Below, in pieces: positions 1 to 6,912 of a DNA stretch of 16,116 nucleotides. The stretch lies in NCBI GenBank assembly GCA_009914575.1, contig WNEB01000013.1, positions 1-16,116 of the forward strand, read 5' to 3'. Position 1 is the stretch's first letter. Every line of letters starts with the position of its first letter. Source of the stretch: Burkholderia gladioli. GTDB taxonomy: Bacteria > Pseudomonadota > Gammaproteobacteria > Burkholderiales > Burkholderiaceae. The notes beneath the pieces are model-generated. The model saw only the letters and a program-made list of their open reading frames with translations. It was not told where the DNA came from and searched no databases. The translations under genes were made by a program, and so were the position numbers.

Positions 1-309
1 CGCAGTGCTATTCCTTCGATTCCGCCACGCGAGGGTGCCGTTCATTGGCCAGCGGATATGCCCGGTGCGGCGTGGCGTAATGGCGCGGTTGATGCAATTG
101 CCCGTGACGGTCGTCGAGAATGGAAGCAAGGCAGTGGCTACCACCGGCGATCGCTTGCCGAGAATGCGATGTATCGGTTCAAGACCCTCACCGGCAACTG
201 TCTCTGGGCGCGTCACATCGACTCGCAGGCGACCGAGGTCTCCGTTCGCGTCGGCGTCATCAACCGTATGGCGGACCTCGCTCGTCCGCAATCCGTTAGT
301 ATCGCCTGA
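1..309 (+). CDS. IS5-family transposase, C-terminal part (5' end outside window)
   Basis: The frame is open from base 1 to a TGA at 307-309, giving 102 residues. It carries the C-terminal catalytic signature of IS4/IS5 DDE transposases, Y(2)R(3)E(6)K, seen as GYHRRSLAENAMYRFK around residues 48-63; the E is the third acidic catalytic residue. The upstream IPPREGA and WRN-AIDAIARDGRR-W-like stretches also fit Burkholderia IS5-type transposases as I remember them. The first two catalytic aspartates would lie before the window, so whether the gene is complete cannot be judged. The stop codon is 34 bp before the terminal repeat, a normal spacing for these elements. Confidence 0.85.
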   Translation, partial: RSAIPSIPPREGAVHWPADMPGAAWRNGAVDAIARDGRREWKQGSGYHRRSLAENAMYRFKTLTGNCLWARHIDSQATEVSVRVGVINRMADLARPQSVSIA

Positions 310-342
310 AATTATGCCCGTCGATGCTATTGCATCCTTACA

Positions 343-363
343 CTCGATTTATGCAACAACGCC
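343..363 (+). repeat. Right terminal inverted repeat of IS5-type element
   Basis: This sequence is the perfect reverse complement of 15740-15760 (core gcgttgttgcataaatcgag on the other strand). It falls where an IS end is expected after the transposase stop, and the next bases are coding sequence of another transposase, so it marks an insertion junction. Confidence 0.8.
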
Positions 364-482
364 TCCTGGAAGCGGAGAAGCGCTTCCGCAAGCTCGGTGG
401 TGCCAACGACCTCTGGATCCTCGCCGTCGCCCTGCATCGATCACTCGAAAAACGCGTTGACCATGATCGGAAGTCTGCCTAA
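360..482 (+). pseudogene. C-terminal remnant of a transposase, probably IS256/Mutator type, cut by the IS5 element
   Basis: Immediately after the IS5 terminal repeat a frame reads about 40 residues to a TAA at 480-482. It begins with LLEAEKRFRKLGGANDLW, which resembles the C-terminal EAEKRFR-(x)-GY-DLW tail of IS256 (Mutator-like) transposases. No start codon or body is present because the IS5 element replaces everything upstream. It is a different protein from the IS256-type C-terminus at the right end of the window, whose tail contains SWRKIRAPEKL. The family call rests on a short motif remembered from related elements, so it is moderate; the reading as an IS-truncated coding remnant is firmer. 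Confidence 0.5.
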
Positions 483-489
483 TCTATGA

Positions 490-561
490 AACCCCGCCGT
501 CCCAACCTTCAACTACGAATGGGACACCGCCCGCGAGCCGAAGGTGCGCACGCTGGCCTGA
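490..561 (+). pseudogene. Possible 3' tail of a lost gene facing fabV
   Basis: A 23-codon frame ends with TFNYEWDTAREPKVRTLA and a TGA at 559-561. Its composition looks like a genuine protein C-terminus, and it is followed 15 bp later by a strong hairpin that would suit convergent genes. An in-frame TGA at 487-489 separates it from the IS debris, and there is no start codon. I do not recognise the parent protein, and chance cannot be excluded at this length. Confidence 0.25.
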
Positions 562-576
562 CGCGGGCCCATGAAA

Positions 577-613
577 AAGGCCGGATGCAGGGCAATGCCC
601 CGCATCCGGCCTT
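577..613 (-). terminator. Rho-independent terminator of fabV
   Basis: A 12-bp perfect stem (577-588 with 602-613) continues into an inner gggc/gccc stem with loop aat. Read on the minus strand, the hairpin comes 36 bp after the fabV stop and is followed by CCTTTTTC, a good U tract. The arm at 601-613 is duplicated exactly at 614-626, so the 5' arm (in plus-strand terms) has two possible partners. Confidence 0.85.
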
Positions 614-649
614 CGCATCCGGCCTTCGATGCCGCGTGCTGCGCGGCGC

Positions 650-1852
650 TTACAGACCGACCGAGATCAGCCCCGGAATCGCCACGTCGGGATTGACGTC
701 GGCGTCGTAATCCACGCCCGCGATCTCGAACCCGAACAGGCGCAGGAATTCGTGCTTGTAGCCGGCGAAATCCGTCAGTTCGTAGAGGTTGTCGTTGGTG
801 ACCTGGCTCCACAGCGCCTGCACCTTGGCCTGCACCTGCGGATCGAGTTCCTTGTAGTCGGCGCGCAGGCGGCCTTCGTCGTCGACATGCGGCGTGGCGC
901 CGTACATCGTGTCGTGCAGCAGGCCGTACACCTGTTCGATGCAGCCCTCGTGCGAGCCGGTTTCCTTCATCACCTTGAACAGCAGCGACAGATACAGCGG
1001 CATCATCGGGATCGCCGAGCTGGCTTGCGTGACCACCGCCTTCAGCACCGCCACGCGCGCATCGCCGCCGTGGGCCGCGAGCGTGTCGCGCAGGCCGATC
1101 ACGGTGGCGTCGAGATCCTTCTTGGCCGCGCCGATCGAGCCGTTCCAGTAGATGTCGTGGGTGATCTGCTCGCCGAGGTAGGTGAACGCCGTGGTCTTCG
1201 CGCCGGGGGCCAGCACGCCCGCTGCGTTCAGCGCGTCGATCCAGAACTTCCAGTCCTCGCCGCCCATCACCGCCACGGTGTTGTCGATTTCCTCCTGCGA
1301 GGCCGGTTCGAGCACCGTGTCCTTGATCACTTCCTTGTCGGTGTCGATGCCGCGGAACGTGACGCTCTTGCCGATCGGCTTGAGCGTGGAGTTGTGCACC
1401 ACGCACGTCTTCGGGTGCGTGCGGCGCGGCGACGCCAGGCTGTAGACCACCAGAGCGACCTGGCCGAGATCGGCCTTGATGGTGTCGATCGTGACGCGCT
1501 TCACTTCGTCAGAGAACGCGTCGCCGTTGATCGTCTTGGCGTAGCGGCCTTCGGCCTTGGCGAACTTTTCGAACGCGGCGGTGTTGTACCAGCCGGCGGT
1601 ACCCGGCTTGGTTTCGCTGCCCGGGCGCTCGAAGCAGACCGCCAGCGTGTCCGCGCCCGAGCCGAACGCGGCCGAGATGCGCGCGGCCAGGCCGTAGCCG
1701 GTGGACGCGCCGATCACCAGCACTTTCTTCGGGCCGTTGGCGATCGGGCCTTGCTTGACGACGTAATCGATCTGTTCTTTGACATTGGCTTCGCAGCCGA
1801 CCGGATGAGTCGTCACGCAGATGAAGCCACGAACGCGCGGTTTGATGATCAT
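650..1852 (-). CDS. fabV: Enoyl-[acyl-carrier-protein] reductase FabV (trans-2-enoyl-ACP/CoA reductase, NADH)
   Basis: This is a 400-residue protein, the usual FabV length. FabV performs the last reduction of each cycle of type II fatty-acid synthesis in the cytoplasm, converting trans-2-enoyl-ACP to acyl-ACP with NADH; the family is known to tolerate triclosan. The N-terminal [20 protein letters not shown] is the family hallmark. The Rossmann glycine-rich turn [11 protein letters not shown] is at 48-58, and the catalytic Y-(8)-K signature is Y235...K244, followed by a second lysine at 245. The start at 1852 is chosen over an upstream ATG at 2014 because the preceding 54 codons are not family-like and a Shine-Dalgarno AGGGG lies 6 bp before ATG. 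The gene is intact and monocistronic, closed by the hairpin at 577-613. Confidence is very high. Confidence 0.97.
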   Translation of the reverse strand: MIIKPRVRGFICVTTHPVGCEANVKEQIDYVVKQGPIANGPKKVLVIGASTGYGLAARISAAFGSGADTLAVCFERPGSETKPGTAGWYNTAAFEKFAKAEGRYAKTINGDAFSDEVKRVTIDTIKADLGQVALVVYSLASPRRTHPKTCVVHNSTLKPIGKSVTFRGIDTDKEVIKDTVLEPASQEEIDNTVAVMGGEDWKFWIDALNAAGVLAPGAKTTAFTYLGEQITHDIYWNGSIGAAKKDLDATVIGLRDTLAAHGGDARVAVLKAVVTQASSAIPMMPLYLSLLFKVMKETGSHEGCIEQVYGLLHDTMYGATPHVDDEGRLRADYKELDPQVQAKVQALWSQVTNDNLYELTDFAGYKHEFLRLFGFEIAGVDYDADVNPDVAIPGLISVGL

Positions 1853-2100
1853 GAAAGCCCCTGAATACGGTAAGTGTCGAACGTCGACGGACAGAAATGC
1901 CGTGCATTGTAAAGGAAGCACCGGGAGGCGCGAACGGCGGCGTCCGGCCCCGGCGCGGGGCGGGCATGGGGCGGGCGCCCGCCGGGCGGCGCGATCGGGC
2001 CGGACGTGGGACACTCGCGGCAGGTTTTTCCGCGCGGCACGGCCCCGCTCCGAAGGGGCCGCCGCCGGCCGCGCTTCACCGCTTCACCGTCTCGCGAACC
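1853..2100. other. Divergent intergenic region between fabV and the FMN reductase gene
   Basis: These 248 bp must hold the promoters of both divergent genes. About 1940-2060 is very GC-rich and without recognisable signals; the part nearest fabV (1853-1925) is more AT-rich and carries the fabV ribosome site. I could not assign a convincing -35/-10 pair to either direction. Confidence 0.4.
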
Positions 2101-2646
2101 ATGATTCGATTGCTTTCGATGTCGGGCAGCCTGCGCGCGCTGTCCTCGAACACGGCCCTGCTCGACGCCGCCGCCGCGATCGGCGCGCCCGGCGTGAGCG
2201 TGCAGGCCTGGCGGGGCCTCGATACGCTGCCGCACTTCAACCCCGAGCGTCAGGACGATCCGCCGCCGCCCGTGCAGGCGTTGCGCGACGCGGTCGCGCA
2301 GGCCGACGGGCTGCTGATCGCCTGCCCGAATACGCGCGCGGCATTCCGGGCGCGTTCAAGAACGCGCTCGACTGGCTGGTGGCCAGCGAGGGCTTTCCGG
2401 GGATGGCGGTGGCGCTGTTCAACGCGTCGACGCGCGCGTCCGACGCGCAGGCGGCGCTGCGGCTGGTGCTGACCACCATGTCGGCGCATTGCGTGGCGCC
2501 GGCGTCGATCGCGCTGCCGTTGCTCGGGCCGCCGCGCACGGCGGCGCAGATCGTGGCCGAGCCGGCGCATCGCGAGGCGATCGCCGGGGCGCTCGCGGCG
2601 ATGCGCGAGCGGATCGCCGAGCGCGGGCGGCGCGGCCGGAGCCTGA
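2101..2646 (+). pseudogene. NADPH-dependent FMN reductase (flavodoxin fold), frameshifted
   Basis: The start MIRLLSMSGSLRALSSN carries the SGSLR FMN-phosphate loop (residues 8-12) of the NADPH-dependent FMN reductase family, which makes reduced flavin from NADPH and FMN. The frame runs to LLIACP at about 2328. The family's next block, EYARGIPGAFKNALDWLV, appears in the -1 frame, so one G is missing in tgcccGaatac (about 2328-2329). Reading then stays open through FNASTRASDAQAALRLVLTTMSAHCV and on past 2640. The natural-looking end is the TGA at 2644-2646, which needs a second shift in the GC-rich tail. Repaired length is about 181 residues, normal for the family. No clear ribosome site is seen before ATG. 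It could be a real pseudogene or a base-call deletion; the protein sequence on both sides is well preserved, so any loss is recent. Confidence 0.75.
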
Positions 2647-2665
2647 CGCGGCCGGCCGCCGCGCT

Positions 2666-3313
2666 TCAGTCGCGCGCGTTGCCGCTGCCGGTCTTGTCCG
2701 CGCCCGGCGCGATCCCGCCCGCCAGCATCGCATCGGCGATCGCGTCCCGGCCCTGCGCGCGCAGCCCGTCGGCGGCGCCCTGTACGTCGCGCGCGTCCTT
2801 GTTCTGGCTCAGCTTGCTCTTGCCTTCGAGGCGCGTGATCTCGATCTCGATGCCGACGATCGCCTGCATCAGCGTATCGACGAAATCGGCCGGCGCGTCG
2901 CCCATCTTCCACGGCACCGGCTGCGTCGCCTCGTGGCGGCGCGTGAGTTTCGCCACCACGTCGCGCACCGTGATGCGGCCGTGCGCGTGCACCACCGCGT
3001 AGTTCCAGGTCGGCACCTGGCGGTGCGCCTCGTGCTTGCTCGGATACCAGTTCGGCGAGATGTAGGCGTCCATCGCGCCGAAGATCGCCAGCACGGGCGC
3101 GCCGTTGCGCACCTGTTGCCAGACCGGGTTGGCGCGCGCCACGTGGGCGTGCAGCACGCCGAGCGTGCCGCCGGCCGGATCGAGCTCGAACGGCAGGTGG
3201 TTGGCGTCGAGGCCGCCGTCGCCATGCGTGACCAGCGCGCCGAACGGATGGGCGGCGATCAGGGCGTGCAGCGCGTCGGGGCGCGCTTCGGTGAAATGGG
3301 CGGGCAGATACAT
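2666..3313 (-). CDS. PaiB-type FMN-binding (split-barrel) negative regulator family protein
   Basis: This is an intact 215-residue protein matching the PaiB/FMN-binding-2 family (usual length about 205-220). Recognisable blocks in order are HPFGALVTH (22-30), ANHLPFEL (37-44), LHAHVARANPVW (54-65), DAYISPNWYPSK (82-93), VPTWNYAVVHAHG (100-112) and a C-terminal KSKLSQNK. The fold is a flavin-reductase-like split barrel related to pyridoxamine-phosphate oxidase. In Bacillus PaiB was described as a negative transcriptional regulator, but the biochemical role elsewhere is unclear and it may be an FMN enzyme. GGAG lies 6 bp before the ATG. It is divergent from a MocR-type regulator 109 bp away and convergent with the FMN reductase gene, whose coding end lies only about 20 bp beyond its stop. 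Confidence 0.88.
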   Translation of the reverse strand: MYLPAHFTEARPDALHALIAAHPFGALVTHGDGGLDANHLPFELDPAGGTLGVLHAHVARANPVWQQVRNGAPVLAIFGAMDAYISPNWYPSKHEAHRQVPTWNYAVVHAHGRITVRDVVAKLTRRHEATQPVPWKMGDAPADFVDTLMQAIVGIEIEITRLEGKSKLSQNKDARDVQGAADGLRAQGRDAIADAMLAGGIAPGADKTGSGNARD

Positions 3314-3370
3314 GGCGGCTCCGGGAGGGCGAGGGGGCGGGATTGATCGAATGGGGCGATTCTGCGCCGT

Positions 3371-3418
3371 GGCTGGCCTATGATGAAGGGCCAGTTTTAT
3401 TCAATTTTCTGGACCAGA
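3371..3418. promoter_or_regulatory. Divergent promoter/operator region of the MocR and PaiB-like genes
   Basis: This AT-rich stretch holds an interrupted inverted repeat, GGGCCAG (3388-3394) and CTGGACC (3409-3415), around ttttattcaatttt; six of seven arm bases pair. A further ggctggcc lies at 3371-3378. CTGGAC is the half-site type reported for the MocR regulator TauR, and MocR regulators commonly act on a divergent neighbour. A TTGAAT reading toward the PaiB-like gene could be its -35 box. The pattern is seen directly; operator function is inference. Confidence 0.4.
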
Positions 3419-3422
3419 AACG

Positions 3423-4893
3423 ATGGCCCGCACCGCCCAGTCTCCAGATATCCCGTCGCTCGGCCCGCTCGACCGCGCGGCCGCCGCGCTCGGTCTGGCG
3501 CGCGGCACCGTGATCGAGGCGTTCGAGCAACTGGTGGCGGAGGGCTTCCTGGTGTCGTGCGGGCGAACCGGAACCTGGGTGGCGCCGGCGTTGTCGATGC
3601 AGGGCGAGGCGCCGCCGCCGCACCGCGAAGCCGTCGCGAGCGCCGCTCGGAGCGGGGCGTCGTCGGCCGGGGCGGCGCCGCCCGACGCCGCGCTGCCCGA
3701 GGCCGTCCCGCCGCGCCGCCTGCCCGCGCCCGTGGCGATTTTCGCGACCGTCGCCGCCGATTTCGAGCCGCTGCCGCCGATCCCGTTCGCCGTCTCCGTG
3801 CCGGGCGGCCCGACGTTGCCCGACGCGGCGTGGCGGCGGCTCGGCAACCGCCTGCGCGCGCGCCGCGCGGTCGCGCCGTCGGGCTACGGCGACCCGCGCG
3901 GCGTCGGCCCGCTGCGCAAGGCGATCGCCGATTACGTGCGCCGCTCGCGCTCGGTGCGCTGCGACGCCGCTCAGGTGATCGTCACCACCGGCACCCAGCA
4001 GGGCCTCTATCTGGCCAGCCAGGTGCTGCTGGGCACCGGCGACCGCGCCTGGATCGAGAACCCCGCCTATCGCGGCATCACGGCGATCCTCGAAAGCACC
4101 GGGCGGCGCGACGCGATGACGCGATCGTGCGCGTGCCGGTGGACGCGGAAGGGCTCGACGTCGACGCCGGCTGCCGCCGCGCGCCCGATGCGCGCGCGGC
4201 GTTCGTCACGCCCTCGCATCAGTATCCGCTCGGCATGCCGCTGAGCGTGGGCCGCCGCGAAGCGCTTGCTCGACTGGGCGCGCTCGAACGACGCCTGGAT
4301 CGTCGAGGACGATTACGACATCGAGCTGCGCTACGCCGGCCATCCGTTCCCGGCGATGCAGGGGCTCGATCCGGCGCGGGTGGTGTATCTGGGCACGTTC
4401 AGCAAGATCCTGTTTCCGTCGCTGCGGCTCGGCTACGCGATCGTGCCGCCCGATCTGACGGCGGCGTTTCGCGGCGCGCGCGTGCTGATGGACCGCCATC
4501 CGCCCGAGGCCGACCAGCACGTGCTGGTCGCGTTCATGGGCGAAGGGCACCTCGACCGCCATATCCGGCGCGTGCGCGGCGTGTATGCGGCGCGGCGCGC
4601 GCCGCCTGATCGAGACGCTCGACGCCGCGCTGCCGCCCGAGCTGGCGCGGCGCGAGCCGAGCGATCAGGGCATGCATCTGGTGCTGTGGCTGGCGGGCGA
4701 CTTCGACGACCGCCGCGTGGCCGCGCTGTCGCTGGAGGCCGGCGTGGCGGTGCGGCCGGTCTCGCCGATACGCGCCCGGCACGGCGCGGTCGGGGCTGGT
4801 GCTGGGCTTCGGCGGCGCATGGAGGCGGCGGCGCGCACGCTGGCGGCTGTGATCGTGGCGGCGCGGCACGAGGGGACGGCGTGGGCGGGCTGA
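3423..4893 (+). pseudogene. MocR-family regulator (GntR-type HTH fused to PLP aminotransferase domain), multiply frameshifted
   Basis: MocR/PdxR proteins bind DNA with an N-terminal winged helix and sense PLP-linked ligands through a fold-type I aminotransferase-like domain. Here the HTH recognition part is visible (AALGLARGTVIEAFEQLVAEGFLV), but the first 30-40 residues of the winged helix are missing and the gene starts with MARTAQSPDIPSLGPLDR. The aminotransferase part continues with GYGDPRGVGPLRKAIADYV, VIVTTGTQQGLYLASQVLL, VTPSHQYPLGMPLSVGRR, WIVEDDYDIELRY and the PLP lysine block YLGTFSKILFPSLRLGY. To follow this one must change frame at about 4115, 4265 (an extra t in gcgcTtgctc), 4595, 4768 and 4818, ending at TGA 4891-4893. 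At least five shifts plus the N-terminal loss mean no functional regulator unless some are sequence errors. Family call is firm; the pseudogene status is likely. Confidence 0.85.
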
Positions 4894-5050
4894 GGGCGAG
4901 CCAAGGGCGAAGCGAGAACGCGGTGCGGGCGGGCGAGGCCGATCGACGGAGGCGCACGCCGAGGCGTCGCACGCCGGGCCGCGGCCCGATTGCCTACGGG
5001 TTGTTGCGCTGCCGGTTCCCGAACGTCGGCAGCCGCCAGCCGAAATACGG

Positions 5051-5311
5051 CTCTCTTGAAATTTGAGTGGGTGAAAAGGGCCGCCGGGGTACGAAAACCT
5101 ACGTCGCAAAACGGTATCTTCCCACCCCTAGCCCCGCCCCAAGGCGGGGAAGTCCTCGCCGCCGGACGGGCTCGGGGGCCAGGCGGCGCAAGGCTTTGCC
5201 TGGCCCGAGCCCTCAAGCGTGCTCGTAGATTTCTCCGCATCAAGGGTTCGCTGCGCCGGGCTTCGCCCGCCCTTGACCCGGAAAAATCCACCCACTCGAA
5301 ATTCAAGAGAG
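5051..5311 (+). repeat. MITE-like element with imperfect 23-bp terminal inverted repeats
   Basis: The left end 5051-5073 (ctctcttgaaatttgagtgg plus gtg) pairs with the right end 5289-5311; 21 of 23 positions are complementary. Between them lie three hairpins. A second, inverted copy of the right 190 bp is found at 15553-15742. A non-coding element of about 260 bp with terminal inverted repeats and no transposase fits a miniature inverted-repeat element, but no target duplication could be identified, so it could equally be a structured intergenic repeat. Confidence 0.55.
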
Positions 5312-5320
5312 GCTCATTTT
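5131..5320 (+). repeat. 190-bp structured repeat, copy A
   Basis: Every base from 5131 to 5320 aligns without gaps to the reverse complement of 15553-15742. Only two differ: ttctCcgc versus ttctAcgc, and gaccCgg versus gaccAgg. Hairpin 1 is 5132-5138 with 5143-5149 (loop ccaa). Hairpin 2 is 5168-5184 with 5198-5212 (15 pairs with a 2-base bulge). Hairpin 3 has an outer CAAGGG/CCCTTG stem at 5241-5246 and 5270-5275 and an inner CGGGC-ttc-GCCCG. The end is partly duplicated: caagagaggctcattttt is followed by caagagagcctcatttttA (to 5340). Confidence 0.95.
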
Positions 5321-5490
5321 TCAAGAGAGCCTCATTTTTACGGGTTGTCCGGTGGGCGTCCCGGGTGGTGCAGGAAATTTTACGGGATGCTGTCAACGCG
5401 TCGCGACACCACGCGTTGAATGCTGGAGCGTCGTCACGGGATGGCGCTCGATGCCGCGAGCCGATGGTGTTTCATCCGATGTGAAGATCA

Positions 5491-5506
5491 GTCCGGCTCG
5501 CCGGAC
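5491..5506 (+). other. Small hairpin in the glycosyltransferase leader
   Basis: GTCCGG-ctcg-CCGGAC is a perfect 6-bp stem 60 bp before the start codon. It has no U tract, so it is not a typical terminator; a role in mRNA folding or translation is possible but unproven. Confidence 0.35.
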
Positions 5507-5566
5507 GGCAAGGCTTACGGTCCTTTCTCAGCCTGTCTGTTGCCGAATTTTTTAGGAGTTACTCAG

Positions 5567-6631
5567 ATGCGAATCGCCCAAATCGCTCCGTTGCACGAAG
5601 CGGTTCCCCCGAAGCTGTATGGCGGTACCGAACGCGTGGTGTCCTACCTGACCGAGGCGCTGGTCGAGATGGGGCACGATGTCACGCTGTTCGCGAGCGG
5701 CGATTCGCAGACGTCGGCCAAGCTCGAAGCGTTCTGGCCGCAGGCCCTGCGCCTCGATCCGACGATCCGCGACGTGATGGCGCCCCACATGTTGCTGCTG
5801 GAAGAAGTGCGCCGCCGCGCCGACGAATTCGACGTGCTGCACTTCCACATCGATTACTACCCGTTCTCGCTGTTCTCGCGTCAGCCGGTGCCGCACGTCA
5901 CGACGATGCACGGCCGCCTGGATCTGCCGGAACTGAACCCGATCTTCAACACGTTCAACACCGTGCCGGTCGTGTCGATTTCGGACAACCAGCGCATTCC
6001 GCTGCCGCAGGCCAACTGGCAGCCGACCGTCTATCACGGTCTGCCGGAAAACCTGCTGACGCCGCCGAAGGACGCGAAGCCGGAATATCTCGCGTTCCTG
6101 GGCCGCATCTCGCCGGAAAAGCGCGTCGATACGGCCATCCGCATCGCCGAGCAGGCCGGCATGAAGATCAAGATCGCCGCCAAGCTCGACAAGGCCGATA
6201 GTGCTTACTACGAAGAGAAGATCAAGCCGCTGTTCGCGCTGCCGCACGTCGAATACATCGGTGAAATCAACGAATCGCAGAAGCCGGAATTCCTCGGCAA
6301 TGCGCACGCGCTGCTGTTCCCGATCGACTGGCCGGAGCCGTTCGGCCTGGTCATGATCGAGGCGATGGCCTGCGGCACGCCGGTGATCGCGTTCAACCGC
6401 GGTTCGGTGCCGGAAGTGATCGACAACGGCGTGTCGGGTTTCGTCGTCGAAGACGAAGTCTCGGCGATCGCCGCCGTCAAGAAGCTCGACACGCTGCCGC
6501 GCGACAAGGTGCGCGGTGCGTTCGAAGCGCGCTTCTCGTCGAAGGTCATGGCCGCCAACTACATCAAGGTGTACGAAGAGCTGCTGCGCCAGAACCGCCG
6601 CACGGTGCTGCGCGAAGTCAACGGCAACTGA
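5567..6631 (+). CDS. Glycosyltransferase family 4 (GT-B fold)
   Basis: An intact 354-residue cytoplasmic GT-B glycosyltransferase. The N-terminal MRIAQIAPLHEAVPPKLYGGTERV is the typical acceptor-domain start with the GGTERV glycine loop (19-24). TTMHGRLDLPE (112-122) follows, and the nucleotide-sugar domain starts with FLGRISPEKRVD (177-188). The retaining-GT4 E-(7)-E motif is EPFGLVMIEA with E257 and E265, followed by ACGTPVIAFNRGSVPEVI. Such enzymes transfer a sugar from an NDP-sugar; donor and acceptor cannot be told, and the gene stands alone rather than in a polysaccharide cluster. The start at 5567 is supported by AGGAG 8 bp upstream and by family alignment; an upstream frame extension is the leader. 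A strong hairpin follows the stop. Confidence 0.93.
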   Translation: MRIAQIAPLHEAVPPKLYGGTERVVSYLTEALVEMGHDVTLFASGDSQTSAKLEAFWPQALRLDPTIRDVMAPHMLLLEEVRRRADEFDVLHFHIDYYPFSLFSRQPVPHVTTMHGRLDLPELNPIFNTFNTVPVVSISDNQRIPLPQANWQPTVYHGLPENLLTPPKDAKPEYLAFLGRISPEKRVDTAIRIAEQAGMKIKIAAKLDKADSAYYEEKIKPLFALPHVEYIGEINESQKPEFLGNAHALLFPIDWPEPFGLVMIEAMACGTPVIAFNRGSVPEVIDNGVSGFVVEDEVSAIAAVKKLDTLPRDKVRGAFEARFSSKVMAANYIKVYEELLRQNRRTVLREVNGN

Positions 6632-6660
6632 CGCATTCGCCGTACCGGTCGTACCGACAA

Positions 6661-6688
6661 CGCCCCGCAGGGTTCGCCCTGCGGGGCG
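6661..6688 (+). terminator. Terminator of the glycosyltransferase gene
   Basis: A perfect 12-bp stem cgccccgcaggg/ccctgcggggcg with a ttcg loop lies 29 bp after the stop. The trailing T tract is weak (tcgtgcttt), so termination is inferred mainly from the stem and position. Confidence 0.75.
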
Positions 6689-6833
6689 TCGTGCTTTGCG
6701 GCGCCTCCCGGGCAACCGCGCGCTCGCGGCCGCCGCGAACGGCGGGGCTGGGTGCGGCATGTTCGGGCGTCCGAGCGGTGTTGTATCCGCGCCGCGCGGC
6801 CTGGACGATTCGCCGCAAACCGGCAGGTTTTGC

Positions 6834-6861
6834 CTGACCGGCGAAGTCATGCCCCTATAAT
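6834..6861 (+). promoter_or_regulatory. Sigma-70-type promoter of the membrane-protein operon
   Basis: A perfect -10 box TATAAT is at 6856-6861; CTGACC at 6834-6839 (4 of 6 consensus bases) gives a 16-bp spacer. The -10 box ends 51 bp before the TTG start. A small dyad ccggcagg/cctgaccgg around 6820-6841 overlaps the -35 region. Confidence 0.6.
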
Positions 6862-6912
6862 GGCCGTGCCGTAAAAACCGGCCCCCGCAGGACGATCGAC
6901 AGGAGAGTTGTT

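Larger units (their letters stand above)
1..363 (+). mobile_element. IS5-family insertion sequence, right (3') part
   Basis: The window opens inside an IS5-family element. Visible are the last 102 codons of its transposase, a 33-bp AT-richer tail, and a right terminal repeat at 343-363. That repeat is the exact reverse complement of the repeat at 15740-15760, which marks the left end of a second element of the same type. The exact outer boundary is uncertain by 1-3 bases because the flanking base matches on both sides. The rest of the element lies outside the window. Confidence 0.8.
4894..5566. other. 673 bp without a gene: structured repeat element plus glycosyltransferase leader
   Basis: No frame here looks like a protein; the open frames are products of the GC-rich repeat. 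The stretch holds trailing sequence after the MocR remnant (4894-5050), a hairpin-rich repeat with MITE-like ends (about 5051-5338) and a leader of about 230 bp before the glycosyltransferase start. The leader contains a TCAACGCG/CGCGTTGA dyad at 5393-5419 and a GTCCGG-ctcg-CCGGAC hairpin at 5491-5506. Confidence 0.7.

Noticed and set aside
629..1864. Long open frame antisense to fabV (411 residues)
   Set aside because: Arg/Val-rich shadow of a clearly real gene, an effect of GC-rich codon use.
1853..2014. N-terminal extension of fabV to an ATG at 2014
   Set aside because: The 54 extra residues are Arg/Pro-rich and unlike any FabV, whereas ATG at 1852 gives the canonical start and has a ribosome site.
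2489..3346. Long open frame antisense to the PaiB-like gene
   Set aside because: Arg/Ala-rich shadow with no recognisable domain; the minus-strand gene shows clear family motifs.
5131..5340. CRISPR array
   Set aside because: The repeats are palindromic stems and a doubled end, without regularly spaced repeats and unique spacers or any cas gene.
4534..5484. Several open frames across the structured repeat, including minus-strand ones to 5396
   Set aside because: They recur at 15474-15969 because the DNA repeats, not because a protein is conserved; composition is Arg/Pro-rich and without ribosome sites.
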